Source: Chitinophaga pinensis
Lineage (GTDB): Bacteria; Bacteroidota; Bacteroidia; Chitinophagales; Chitinophagaceae
Reading direction: 5' to 3'
Assembly (NCBI GenBank): GCA_945865295.1
Contig: CAMBDE010000003.1
Span: forward strand, 1-62,210
DNA length: 62,210 nucleotides
The notes beneath the pieces were generated by a model. That model did not search any database and was not told the origin of the DNA. It saw only the letters and a list, made by a program, of their open reading frames with translations. Numbering within the stretch: the stretch's first letter is position 1; each line of letters begins with the position of its first letter. The position numbers and the translations under genes were made by a program. Below are positions 24,884 through 33,230 of the stretch, one piece after another.

Positions 24884-26037
24884 ACTTTAATGTATATTTT
24901 TTTCTTGTCTAATACATTTGCAAGCACTGCAAAGAAGGCGATAAAGCAAAGGGCATATACAAAAGAACCCACACGCAGATCGCTGGAAATATTTTTACAA
25001 ATATGTTGGTAAAACCAAGGCAGGGCAGAAGTGTACACTGGCTCCCCTTTTTCATCTGTATGATCGACCCATCTCAATAAGGCCAATACTCTTGGCAAAA
25101 ATCCGCTGAGTACAAAAATGAATAAAGGATTCTTGCCAAATACATCAAAGAAATGGCTCCATCTTCCTTGGCTATTTTTAAATTCTAATAAATAAATGAG
25201 TACACTTAAAGTAATAATGGCTAAGCCAGAGGTATATAACACATAACTGCTGGTCCATATTTTTTTATTGATTGGAAAGCTAAAGTCCCAAATATATCCT
25301 GCTAACACCAATATGACACCAGCTAATAATAATTGTGCGAGCATTTCGAAACTCTTACCCTTTGCTTGAATGTATTCACCAACTAAAAATCCAAAAATCA
25401 CTTGTACAATTGCGGGTATAGTATTGATTAATCCTTCTGGATCAAATGGGACACCTTCGCCTTTGTAAATATGGTTCACGCCTAAAACAGTTTGATCTAT
25501 CGCATTGCCAAAAAATCCAGATAAACTATAAGGATGCCCTTGAGTACCCAATAAAAAACTAAAGATCCAATAGGCAATTAGTATTAGTCCACCAATATAG
25601 AAAGCCATTTTAGATTTTCCATAGTACACTATAATAGAAGCGAAAAAATAACAGAGTGCGATTCTTTGTAAGACACCTAAAATGCGAATGTTCTCCCAGG
25701 TCTTTGCCACTAAATGTCCATCCGACCATTTCACAAAGGGGCTCCAATTTAAAAACAGACCTATTAAGAAAATCAATACTGTTCTTTTGACTACTTTTTT
25801 CCAAAAATCAGACGGCGTTCCTTTTTCAAATTTTGGCATCACAAAAGCCATCGCATTGCCTACAGCGAATAAAAAGAAGGGAAAAACCAAATCGGTGGGG
25901 GTGCATCCATGCCAGCTTGCATGTGCTAATGGGCTAAAAATATGCCCCCATGAACCAGGGTTGTTCACAAGAATCATTAAGGCCACAGTGGCACCTCTAA
26001 AAACATCCAATGCATAATATCTTTCCTTTTGTATCAT
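24880..26037 (-). CDS. HGSNAT-like transmembrane N-acetyltransferase (DUF5009/NagX type)
   Basis: A 385-residue membrane protein with about ten hydrophobic segments. The N-terminus RYYALDVFRGATVALMILVN and HASWHGCTPTDLVFPFFLF carry the conserved features (RG, catalytic-type His, DLVFP) of the heparan-alpha-glucosaminide N-acetyltransferase family, which moves acetyl groups across the membrane onto glucosamine. The family member NagX is tied to GlcNAc/chitin use. Start MIQKERYYAL preferred over one 10 codons upstream. It converges on the murU-like gene with a 4-base overlap, so the amino-sugar theme may be shared although transcription is separate. Confidence 0.8.
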   Translation of the reverse strand: MIQKERYYALDVFRGATVALMILVNNPGSWGHIFSPLAHASWHGCTPTDLVFPFFLFAVGNAMAFVMPKFEKGTPSDFWKKVVKRTVLIFLIGLFLNWSPFVKWSDGHLVAKTWENIRILGVLQRIALCYFFASIIVYYGKSKMAFYIGGLILIAYWIFSFLLGTQGHPYSLSGFFGNAIDQTVLGVNHIYKGEGVPFDPEGLINTIPAIVQVIFGFLVGEYIQAKGKSFEMLAQLLLAGVILVLAGYIWDFSFPINKKIWTSSYVLYTSGLAIITLSVLIYLLEFKNSQGRWSHFFDVFGKNPLFIFVLSGFLPRVLALLRWVDHTDEKGEPVYTSALPWFYQHICKNISSDLRVGSFVYALCFIAFFAVLANVLDKKKIYIKV

Positions 26038-26129
26038 ATTGCCCACTTTAGTATTTAAATGTAACAAGAATCTTGGGTTAATGCACCATTTATGATCAAA
26101 TTACTTTCTATTATATATCTTGTTATTAA

Positions 26130-26137
26130 TATCTTTG
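26130..26137 (+). promoter_or_regulatory. -7 box TATCTTTG upstream of rfbB
   Basis: TATCTTTG fits TAnnTTTG and ends 16 bases before the rfbB ATG. No convincing -33 TTG at 17-23 bases. Likely promoter of the rfbBCA unit. Confidence 0.4.
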
Positions 26138-26153
26138 AGCCTCATAATTGACC

Positions 26154-27248
26154 ATGAAAAAGAACATTTTAATTACAGGAGGGGCAGGTTTTATTGGATC
26201 GCATGTAGTGCGTTTATTTGTCAATCAATACCCAGATTATCAGATCTTCAATTTAGATGCCTTGACCTATGCAGGCAACTTAGAGAATTTAAAGGATATA
26301 GAGCATGCAGCGAACTATCATTTTGTAAAAGCAGATATTTTAGATGCAGCTGCATTGAAGGACATTTTTGCAAAGCATGCCATTACGGATGTCATCCATT
26401 TAGCAGCAGAATCGCATGTGGATAGAAGCATCGTTTCACCATTGGATTTTGTGTACACGAATGTGATTGGTACGGTGAACTTATTAAATACCGCTAAGGA
26501 ATATTGGAAGGATGATTTGAGTTATGAAAAAGCACATGATGGCTCTTGGGACAATCAAAGAAATCATTTGTTTTACCATGTCTCTACTGACGAAGTTTAT
26601 GGAAGCTTAGGCAAGGAAGGTTTGTTTACTGAAACCACACCGTATGATCCTAATTCACCCTACTCTGCAAGTAAAGCTGCGAGCGATCATTTTGTAAGAG
26701 CCTATGGCGAGACCTATCATTTGCCAACGGTGATTTCTAATTGCTCTAATAACTATGGTCCGAATCATTTTCCTGAGAAATTGATCCCATTGTTTATTCA
26801 TAATATTATGACTAAAAAACCATTGCCTGTGTATGGAGACGGCTTGTACACAAGAGATTGGTTATTTGTAAAAGACCATGCGCGTGCGATAGATTTAGTG
26901 TTCCATCAAGGAAAGCGTGCCGATACGTATAATATTGGTGGATTCAATGAGTGGACCAATATTGATTTAGTAAAATTATTGTGTACGCAGATGGATGAAA
27001 AGTTAGGTAGAGCAAAAGGAGAAAGCGAAAGTTTGATTACTTATGTGAAAGATCGTCCAGGGCATGATCGCCGTTATGCGATTGATGCGACAAAGTTGAA
27101 TAAAGAATTAGGATGGTCGCCTTCTGTTACTTTTGAACAAGGCTTAGCAGAAACGATTGACTGGTATTTGAGTAACGAGGAGTGGTTGACCAATGTCACA
27201 AGCGGTGCCTACCAACAATACTATAACGAAATGTATACGAACAGATAA
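26154..27248 (+). CDS. rfbB: dTDP-glucose 4,6-dehydratase
   Basis: A 364-residue extended short-chain dehydrogenase. NAD-binding GGAGFIGSHV at residues 8-17, the HVSTDEVYG motif with catalytic Thr/Asp/Glu near 142, and the active-site YSASKAASDH (Tyr/Lys) near 170 are all present. It converts dTDP-glucose to dTDP-4-keto-6-deoxyglucose. I place the start at ATG 26154 rather than the in-frame TTG two codons earlier. Its TAA overlaps the rfbC ATG by one base, indicating coupling. Normal length. Confidence 0.94.
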   Translation: MKKNILITGGAGFIGSHVVRLFVNQYPDYQIFNLDALTYAGNLENLKDIEHAANYHFVKADILDAAALKDIFAKHAITDVIHLAAESHVDRSIVSPLDFVYTNVIGTVNLLNTAKEYWKDDLSYEKAHDGSWDNQRNHLFYHVSTDEVYGSLGKEGLFTETTPYDPNSPYSASKAASDHFVRAYGETYHLPTVISNCSNNYGPNHFPEKLIPLFIHNIMTKKPLPVYGDGLYTRDWLFVKDHARAIDLVFHQGKRADTYNIGGFNEWTNIDLVKLLCTQMDEKLGRAKGESESLITYVKDRPGHDRRYAIDATKLNKELGWSPSVTFEQGLAETIDWYLSNEEWLTNVTSGAYQQYYNEMYTNR

Positions 27249-27799
27249 TGACTATAGAACAGACCCCATTAAAAGATTGTTTTATCCTACACGACACTGT
27301 ACATGGCGATGCCCGTGGCTATTTTATCGAAACCTATAACAGTAGGGACTTTAATGCAGCATCAGGTTTAGACATTGAATTTGTACAAGACAATCAATCA
27401 AGATCTTCAAAAGGTGTATTAAGAGGATTGCATATGCAAAGAGGTGCTGCAGCGCAAGCAAAATTGGTTAGAGTATTAGAAGGTGCTGTGTTAGATGTGG
27501 CCGTGGATTTAAGAAAAGGTTCTCCAAGTTTTGGACAACATGTTGCAATTGAATTAACAGCGGATAACAATAAACAATTTTTTGTACCAGCAGGCTTTGC
27601 GCATGGATTTGTGGTATTAAGTGAATTTGCTACTTTCTTTTATAAAGTAGATAAATTTTATGAACCCGACAATGAAGTGGGTATTATGTACAATGACAAA
27701 GATTTGAATATTGATTGGCAATTGCCAACCTCGGAATTGATATTTTCAGAAAAAGACAAAATATTAGGCAGCTTCGCAGAATATGCGGCGAGCTTATAA
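27248..27799 (+). CDS. rfbC: dTDP-4-dehydrorhamnose 3,5-epimerase
   Basis: A 183-residue cupin epimerase. The family motifs [19 protein letters not shown] (catalytic His near 62), [11 protein letters not shown] and [13 protein letters not shown] near 115-127 are intact. It acts after RfbB in dTDP-rhamnose synthesis. Translation is coupled to rfbB by a one-base overlap and rfbA follows after 32 bases. Confidence 0.93.
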   Translation: MTIEQTPLKDCFILHDTVHGDARGYFIETYNSRDFNAASGLDIEFVQDNQSRSSKGVLRGLHMQRGAAAQAKLVRVLEGAVLDVAVDLRKGSPSFGQHVAIELTADNNKQFFVPAGFAHGFVVLSEFATFFYKVDKFYEPDNEVGIMYNDKDLNIDWQLPTSELIFSEKDKILGSFAEYAASL

Positions 27800-27831
27800 A
27801 GTGCGAAAACATAAACACTAAAAAAAATATT

Positions 27832-28692
27832 ATGAAGGGAATTATATTAGCAGGTGGATCAGGTACAAGATTGTATCCTATCACAAAAGGAATTAGTAAG
27901 CAATTAATGCCGATCTATGATAAGCCAATGATTTATTATCCTTTGTCAGTGCTTATGTTAGCAGGTATCAAGGAAGTGTTGATTATCACTACACCCGAGG
28001 ACAATGATCAATTTAAAAGATTGTTGGGTGATGGTGCTGAAATAGGTTGCAAATTTAGTTATGCTGTACAAGCAGTGCCGAATGGACTAGCGCAAGCATT
28101 TGTGATTGGTGCGGACTTTGTGGGAAAAGATAAAGTGGCATTGGTTTTAGGAGATAATATTTTTTATGGTGCAGGTTTTAGTAAACTAGTACAATCCTTT
28201 AACGATTTAGATGGCGCTGCGGTATTTGCTTACGAAGTAAATGATCCTGAGCGTTATGGTGTGGTAGAATTTGACGAAAATAACAATGCAATCTCATTAG
28301 AAGAAAAACCTAAAGCGCCTAAATCAAATTACGCAGTACCAGGGTTATATTTTTATGATAATACTGTGGTTGAAATTGCTAAGAATATTCCAGCCTCTCC
28401 AAGAGGGGAGTTTGAAATCACCGACGTGAACAAAGTATATTTAGAGCGTAAGCAATTACAAGTGGGCATTATGAATAGAGGTACCGCTTGGTTGGATACA
28501 GGTACTTTTGAATCTTTGGCGGATGCTTGTGAATTCGTCCGTGTCATTGAGAAGCGTCAAAGCCAAAAAATAGGATGTATTGAGGAAGTGGCCTTTAGAA
28601 TGGGCTTTATTGATAAGGCACAATTGCTTGTTTTAGCCGATAAATATGCTAAAAGTGGCTACGGAGAGTACTTGCGCGGGTTAAAAAAGTAG
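27832..28692 (+). CDS. rfbA: Glucose-1-phosphate thymidylyltransferase
   Basis: A 286-residue nucleotidyltransferase making dTDP-glucose. It begins [20 protein letters not shown] with the canonical GGSGTR-x-PxTK loop; LGDNIFYG near 107, EEKP near 160 and the family C-terminus are intact. The start at 27832 is fixed by this motif; a longer frame runs back into rfbC and is rejected. Gene order is rfbB-rfbC-rfbA; the reductase rfbD is not here, so the final sugar may be made by an enzyme encoded elsewhere or may not be rhamnose. Confidence 0.94.
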   Translation: MKGIILAGGSGTRLYPITKGISKQLMPIYDKPMIYYPLSVLMLAGIKEVLIITTPEDNDQFKRLLGDGAEIGCKFSYAVQAVPNGLAQAFVIGADFVGKDKVALVLGDNIFYGAGFSKLVQSFNDLDGAAVFAYEVNDPERYGVVEFDENNNAISLEEKPKAPKSNYAVPGLYFYDNTVVEIAKNIPASPRGEFEITDVNKVYLERKQLQVGIMNRGTAWLDTGTFESLADACEFVRVIEKRQSQKIGCIEEVAFRMGFIDKAQLLVLADKYAKSGYGEYLRGLKK

Positions 28693-28740
28693 TTTTTTGT
28701 AAAAAAATGAACCTTTCTGCAAGATTGTTGTTTTTATGTT

Positions 28741-29619
28741 ATGTCATCTTATACTATAAAAGATTTAGAGAAAATTTCAGGAATTAAAGCGCACACCATT
28801 CGTATATGGGAGCAGCGCTATAATTTCTTGCAACCTCAAAGAACAGAGACCAATATCAGGTCTTATTCTGCAGATGAATTAAAGGTGATTTTAAACGTTT
28901 CTTTATTAAATAAATACGGTTTTAAGATTTCTCATATAGACAAGATGTCTTCTGAGCAGATGGAAGAAAAGATCATGTCTTTAAGCCAGTTGGATGCTCA
29001 AAAAGAGCGCGTGGTGAATGCCTTGATCAAAGAAATGGTTAGTTTAAACATGGTTGCTTTCGAGCGTCAATTAGATTTATACATTGGACAAAAAGGGATC
29101 GAAAAAGCAATCAACGAAATTATCTTCCCTTATTTGGAGCGCGTAGGTATTCTTTGGGTAACCAATCATATCAACCCTGCACAAGAACACTTGGCGACCA
29201 ATATTGTGCGTCAAAAAATTATTTTAGGGATTGAGCGTCTAACCCCATTGTTAACTTACACTAAGCGAATAGTGTTATTCCTTCCAGAAGGAGAGTACCA
29301 TGAATTGGGCTTATTGTACGTTCATTTCCTATTAAAGCAGAAAGGTATTTATGTAGATTATTTAGGAACCAATGTACCAATGGTAGACTTGAAATATTTA
29401 ACTGAATTTAAGAAAGTAGATTACTTGTATTGTCATATTACAATGCCAGCAAAAAATTTCAAATTGGATAAATTCTTTACCAATTTAGCCAGTATCAATC
29501 AGCAGATTCCAATCATTTTATCTGGTCTAATGATACAAGAATACAAGGGTAAAATCTCTCCAAATATCCATTTGAAGCGAAGTTTGTCTGAGACCATTGC
29601 CTTTTTACAGGAGATCTAA
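28741..29619 (+). CDS. CarH/LitR-type MerR regulator with cobalamin-binding domain
   Basis: A 292-residue transcription factor. Residues 4-75 form a MerR winged-helix domain (IKDLEKISGIKAHTIRIWEQ). Residues 90-170 form the helical B12-binding bundle with W139-x9-E149-H150 (the W-x9-EH motif of CarH), and residues 175-292 the Rossmann B12 domain with E185-x-H187-x2-G190, whose His is the lower cobalt ligand in CarH. In Thermus and Myxococcus such proteins use adenosylcobalamin to repress carotenoid genes in the dark. The residue after W139 is Val; Thermus CarH has His132 there, which caps cobalt after light exposure. Position directly upstream of sigma/crt genes supports control of carotenoids. 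Confidence 0.88.
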   Translation: MSSYTIKDLEKISGIKAHTIRIWEQRYNFLQPQRTETNIRSYSADELKVILNVSLLNKYGFKISHIDKMSSEQMEEKIMSLSQLDAQKERVVNALIKEMVSLNMVAFERQLDLYIGQKGIEKAINEIIFPYLERVGILWVTNHINPAQEHLATNIVRQKIILGIERLTPLLTYTKRIVLFLPEGEYHELGLLYVHFLLKQKGIYVDYLGTNVPMVDLKYLTEFKKVDYLYCHITMPAKNFKLDKFFTNLASINQQIPIILSGLMIQEYKGKISPNIHLKRSLSETIAFLQEI

Positions 29620-29746
29620 GGTTTATCCAGCTCTATCCACCTACATCTTCCCAATTCCATCCTTCCAGATCCTTGCGGCCAATATAACTTATGCCAGCTT
29701 TGACGCTATGCATTTAAGTGATTCTATTCCAATGCTTTATAGTATT

Positions 29747-29781
29747 TTTGGTGGTCATTTTATGAACTTGGACTAGTTTTG
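29747..29781 (+). promoter_or_regulatory. Promoter of the sigma-crt operon
   Basis: TTTG ending at 29750, a 23-base spacer and TAGTTTTG at 29774-29781, an exact TAnnTTTG box. The predicted start of transcription falls inside the 36-bp palindrome. A leader of about 85 bases precedes the sigma-factor ATG. Confidence 0.6.
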
Positions 29782-29812
29782 TTTAATATTTTTATAAAAT
29801 AATTAAACAAAA
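29777..29812. promoter_or_regulatory. 36-bp near-perfect palindrome over the promoter (operator 1)
   Basis: Arms TTTTGTTTAAT and ATTAAACAAAA are perfectly complementary; the AT-rich centre is also symmetric, leaving only two mismatched pairs across 36 bp. It overlaps the -7 box and the expected start site, where a repressor would block RNA polymerase. The likely ligand is the CarH-like regulator encoded just upstream, by analogy with known CarH operators; this is inference. Confidence 0.6.
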
Positions 29813-29830
29813 AGATGCTATTCTCAAATT

Positions 29831-29868
29831 ATTATGTTTAACTTTAATCTTCAAACATTAAACATAAT
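29831..29868. promoter_or_regulatory. Second inverted repeat before the sigma-factor start (operator 2)
   Basis: ATTATGTTTAA and TTAAACATAAT are perfect 11-base inverted arms separated by 16 bases. They share the TGTTTAA/TTAAACA half-site with the palindrome at 29777-29812, and the right arm ends three bases before the ATG of the sigma factor. Two operators with common half-sites suggest cooperative binding or looping. Confidence 0.55.
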
Positions 29869-29871
29869 TGT

Positions 29872-30372
29872 ATGTCAAACGCAGAATTCAGCTTATTACT
29901 TACCGAAAATGCGGAGTTTTTAAGACCATTTGCAATCAATCTTACGAAGGACCATGAGTCTGCTAAAGATTTATACCAAGACACATTATACAGAGCTATT
30001 TCCAATAAAGACAAGTACAATGTAGGAACCAATATTAAAGCCTGGTTATACACGATCATGCGCAATATTTTCATCAATGATTATCGTCGTAAAGCCAAGC
30101 AATCAACTGTGTTGGACAATAGCCCGAATGATTTTCTAATTGACCAAACTTTCAATAAGGTGGTGAATGATGGAATAACTAACTTAAATTTGAAGGAAGT
30201 AAATCAATTCATACATGATTTGCCAGAGTTATTTAGAACACCATTTAATTTGTACTACGAAGGTTATAAGTACAATGAAATTGCAGATGCACTAAATGAG
30301 CCTCTAGGTACAATCAAAAGTAGAATTCACTTTGCTAGAAAAATTTTAAAGCAAAAAATTCAACGATATTAA
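29872..30372 (+). CDS. ECF-type RNA polymerase sigma factor
   Basis: A 166-residue sigma-70 family protein with region 2 (about residues 10-80: DLYQDTLYRAISNKDKYN, NIKAWLYTIMRNIFINDYRR) and region 4 (about 105-160, helix-turn-helix KYNEIADALNEPLGTIKSRI). There is no extra C-terminal domain and no anti-sigma gene beside it. It leads the crt genes with a 4-base gap to crtI, and the promoter upstream has two palindromes. In Streptomyces a LitR regulator controls an ECF factor (LitS) that drives crt genes; the same cascade is inferred here. Confidence 0.9.
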   Translation: MSNAEFSLLLTENAEFLRPFAINLTKDHESAKDLYQDTLYRAISNKDKYNVGTNIKAWLYTIMRNIFINDYRRKAKQSTVLDNSPNDFLIDQTFNKVVNDGITNLNLKEVNQFIHDLPELFRTPFNLYYEGYKYNEIADALNEPLGTIKSRIHFARKILKQKIQRY

Positions 30373-30376
30373 ATTC

Positions 30377-31879
30377 ATGTCATCGACATCAAAAAAAGTA
30401 ATAGTTATTGGAGCGGGTTTTGCAGGTTTATCTGCCGCAAGTTTCTTAGCAAAAATGGGTTGGGAAGTTACATTGATTGAAAAGCACGATTTGCCAGGTG
30501 GCAGAGCAAGAAAATTTAAAGCAGAAGGATTTACATTTGATATGGGTCCTAGTTGGTATTGGATGCCAGATATTTTTGAAAGGTATTTTAATGCCTTTGG
30601 TAAAAAAGTAAGTGATTATTACGCACTTAAAAGACTGGATCCTTCTTACAGAGTTTATTTTGAAAAAGAAGGTTGGGATATTCCAGCCAATTACAAGGAA
30701 TTACAAAATTTATTAGAATCAGTGGAGCCTGGCGCTGCTATAGCATTAGATGCTTTTATGGCGGAGGCTAAATTCAAATACGATGTGGGTGTTGGAAAAC
30801 TAGTACATAATCCGGGTCTGTCATTGACAGAATTTTTGGATATGGATTTAATCAAAGGTGTTTTTAAATTAGATGTTTTTCAATCGATGAAAAAACATGT
30901 GGCTAAATTTTTCAAACATCCGTCTATTCAATCCTTGATGGAATTTCCTGTGTTGTTTTTAGGCGCCTTGCCAGAAAAAACGCCAGCATTGTATAGCTTA
31001 ATGAATTATGCAGATATCAAAGGTGGTACATGGTATCCTGAATTTGGCATGTATAGTATTGTACAAGGGATGCATGATTTGGCAATTTCTTTAGGGGTCC
31101 AATTTAAATTAGGCGAGGAAGTGACTTCGATCGAAGTGCAATCTGGTAAAGCAGTGGCTGTGCATACTTTGAAAACAGCTACAGGTGAAAAGCAACAATA
31201 CACCATGGATGTAATTATTGGTGCAGGCGATTATCATCATATTGAAACTAAATTATTAGCACCTGCATATCAATCTTATTCTGCTGCGTATTGGGATTCA
31301 AGGGTGATGGCGCCAAGTTCTTTATTGTATTATGTTGGATTGAATAAAAAACTAGAAGGGGTATTGCATCATCAATTGTTTTTTGATACTGATTTTGGTT
31401 TACATGGTCAAGAAATATATTCCGATCCAAAATGGCCTACAAGACCTTTGTTTTATGCAAGTGTGCCTTCGGTGACAGATCCAACTGTTGCACCAGAGGG
31501 ATGTGAAAATTTATTTTTATTGATCCCCATTGCAGCTGGTTTAGAAGGAGATACAGAGGAGATTAGAGATCAATATTTTGAGATGATCATTCAACGTTTC
31601 GAAGAACGCATTGGTCAGTCTATACGAAGCTCGATTGTATATAAGCGTTCTTATGCAGTAAAAGAATTTAAGGAAGACTACCATTCCTTTAGGGGTAATG
31701 CATATGGCTTAGCAAATACATTATTGCAGACAGCAAATTTAAAACCAAGTTGTAAAAGTAAAAAAGTAAATAACTTATATTACACTGGTCAATTAACAGT
31801 GCCTGGTCCCGGAGTGCCACCAAGTTTAATTAGTGGAGAAGTAGTGGCTAAGCTTGTTGATCAAAAACATAAAGCATAA
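30377..31879 (+). CDS. crtI: Phytoene desaturase CrtI
   Basis: A 500-residue FAD-dependent desaturase. The N-terminal dinucleotide fold VIGAGFAGLSAASFLAKMG and LPGGRARKFKAEGFTFDMGP, and the C-terminal carotenoid-desaturase signature around YYTGQLTVPGPGVPPSLISG, are intact. With CrtB it should convert phytoene to lycopene; the presence of crtY fits a lycopene product. Length is normal. It is the second gene of the operon, 4 bases after the sigma factor and 6 before crtB. Confidence 0.93.
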   Translation: MSSTSKKVIVIGAGFAGLSAASFLAKMGWEVTLIEKHDLPGGRARKFKAEGFTFDMGPSWYWMPDIFERYFNAFGKKVSDYYALKRLDPSYRVYFEKEGWDIPANYKELQNLLESVEPGAAIALDAFMAEAKFKYDVGVGKLVHNPGLSLTEFLDMDLIKGVFKLDVFQSMKKHVAKFFKHPSIQSLMEFPVLFLGALPEKTPALYSLMNYADIKGGTWYPEFGMYSIVQGMHDLAISLGVQFKLGEEVTSIEVQSGKAVAVHTLKTATGEKQQYTMDVIIGAGDYHHIETKLLAPAYQSYSAAYWDSRVMAPSSLLYYVGLNKKLEGVLHHQLFFDTDFGLHGQEIYSDPKWPTRPLFYASVPSVTDPTVAPEGCENLFLLIPIAAGLEGDTEEIRDQYFEMIIQRFEERIGQSIRSSIVYKRSYAVKEFKEDYHSFRGNAYGLANTLLQTANLKPSCKSKKVNNLYYTGQLTVPGPGVPPSLISGEVVAKLVDQKHKA

Positions 31880-31885
31880 TTGAAT

Positions 31886-32728
31886 ATGTCTTCATTAAAA
31901 TTATACAACGAAGTAACCGCACAAAGTAGTAAGTCTACCACTTTACTGTATAGTTCAAGTTTTTCTTCTGCTATTGGATTATTGGACAAGTCACTGCATC
32001 AACCTATTTATGATATTTATGGATTTGTGCGGTTCGCAGATGAGATTGTAGATACTTTTCATGAGTATGATAAAGCAACATTACTAGCAACATTTAAAGC
32101 AGATACCTATGCCGCATTGGATAATGGAATAAGCTTGAATCCTATCTTACATCGTTTTCAATTGACGTACAATCAATTTAAAATTGATAGAGCCTTATTA
32201 GATGCATTTTTATACAGTATGGAAATGGATCTTTCTCAACAGTCCCATGACCAAGCAAGTTACAATCAATACATTTTTGGAAGTGCCGAAGTGGTGGGGT
32301 TGATGTGTTTAAAAATATTCTGTAATGGGGACGATACGCAATATGAAACATTGAAGCCTGCTGCACAAAGTTTAGGGGCTGCTTTCCAGAAAGTAAATTT
32401 TTTAAGAGATATCAAAGCAGATTTTGTGGGCATGGAGCGTATGTATTTTCCAAATTGCGATTTTACTAATTTTAGCCTGTTAGATAAGCAAGTAATAGAA
32501 GCGGATATACAAGCAGATTTTGATGCAGCTTTAGACGGTATCAAGGCCCTTCCGGTTCCTTGTCGTTTTGGGGTTTATGTAGCGTTTAAATACTACTATG
32601 CTTTGTTTAATAAGATTAAACAGACCAATCATGGGGCGTTATTAAGTACCAGAATTAGGATACCAGATTACGCAAAATTATTTATTGTTTTCAAAGCAAA
32701 AATTAGAGCAAGCTTAAATTTGTTATAG
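31886..32728 (+). CDS. crtB: Phytoene synthase CrtB
   Basis: A 280-residue squalene/phytoene synthase joining two geranylgeranyl diphosphates. The two Asp-rich substrate-Mg motifs are seen as FADEIVDTF near 46-54 and FLRDIKADF near 170-178, and YIFGSAEVVGLMC carries the conserved central helix. I start at ATG 31886 rather than the TTG two codons upstream that abuts the crtI stop. No GGPP synthase gene is in the window. Confidence 0.92.
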   Translation: MSSLKLYNEVTAQSSKSTTLLYSSSFSSAIGLLDKSLHQPIYDIYGFVRFADEIVDTFHEYDKATLLATFKADTYAALDNGISLNPILHRFQLTYNQFKIDRALLDAFLYSMEMDLSQQSHDQASYNQYIFGSAEVVGLMCLKIFCNGDDTQYETLKPAAQSLGAAFQKVNFLRDIKADFVGMERMYFPNCDFTNFSLLDKQVIEADIQADFDAALDGIKALPVPCRFGVYVAFKYYYALFNKIKQTNHGALLSTRIRIPDYAKLFIVFKAKIRASLNLL

Positions 32729-32755
32729 TACCTTTACATTCTTAAATCTTTCTTT

Positions 32756-33226
32756 ATGATTTTCTTAATTTCTATGTTATTGACTTTTGCCATTATGGAA
32801 GGTGTTACTTGGTTAACGCATAAATATGTCATGCATGGTTTTTTATGGTATTTACACGAAGATCACCATCAGCCTACTGGCCATATTTTTGAAAAGAACG
32901 ATGCATTTTTCTTGATCTTTGCGCTTCCTAGTATGGCATGTATTTTTTATGGTACATTCAATGCCATGCCATGGTTATCGGGTATTGGAACAGGTGTGGC
33001 CATGTATGGATTGGCTTATTTTATAATACACGAAGTGATCATTCATCAGAGAATCAAATGGTTTACAAAATCAAATAATCGATATATCAAAGCCATTCGT
33101 TGGGCGCACAAAATGCACCACAAACATTTGGGTAAAGAAGAGAGTGAGAGTTTTGGTATGCTAATTGTAGCGAAAAAATATTGGGATAAAGTAAGACGTG
33201 ACGAAATGATACAAAACAACGGATAA
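32756..33226 (+). CDS. crtZ: Beta-carotene 3-hydroxylase CrtZ
   Basis: A 156-residue membrane di-iron hydroxylase of the fatty-acid-hydroxylase superfamily. Histidine clusters are HKYVMHGFLWYLHEDHH near 22-38, HEVIIHQ near 93 and RWAHKMHHKH near 117, with hydrophobic segments between, as in CrtZ. With CrtY it would give zeaxanthin. It lies 27 bases after crtB and 4 bases before crtY. Confidence 0.9.
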   Translation: MIFLISMLLTFAIMEGVTWLTHKYVMHGFLWYLHEDHHQPTGHIFEKNDAFFLIFALPSMACIFYGTFNAMPWLSGIGTGVAMYGLAYFIIHEVIIHQRIKWFTKSNNRYIKAIRWAHKMHHKHLGKEESESFGMLIVAKKYWDKVRRDEMIQNNG

Positions 33227-33230
33227 CGCA

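Noticed and set aside
26120..26425. 101-codon frame overlapping rfbB
   Set aside because: Shadow of rfbB in another frame; Cys/Arg/Ser-rich with no recognisable domain.
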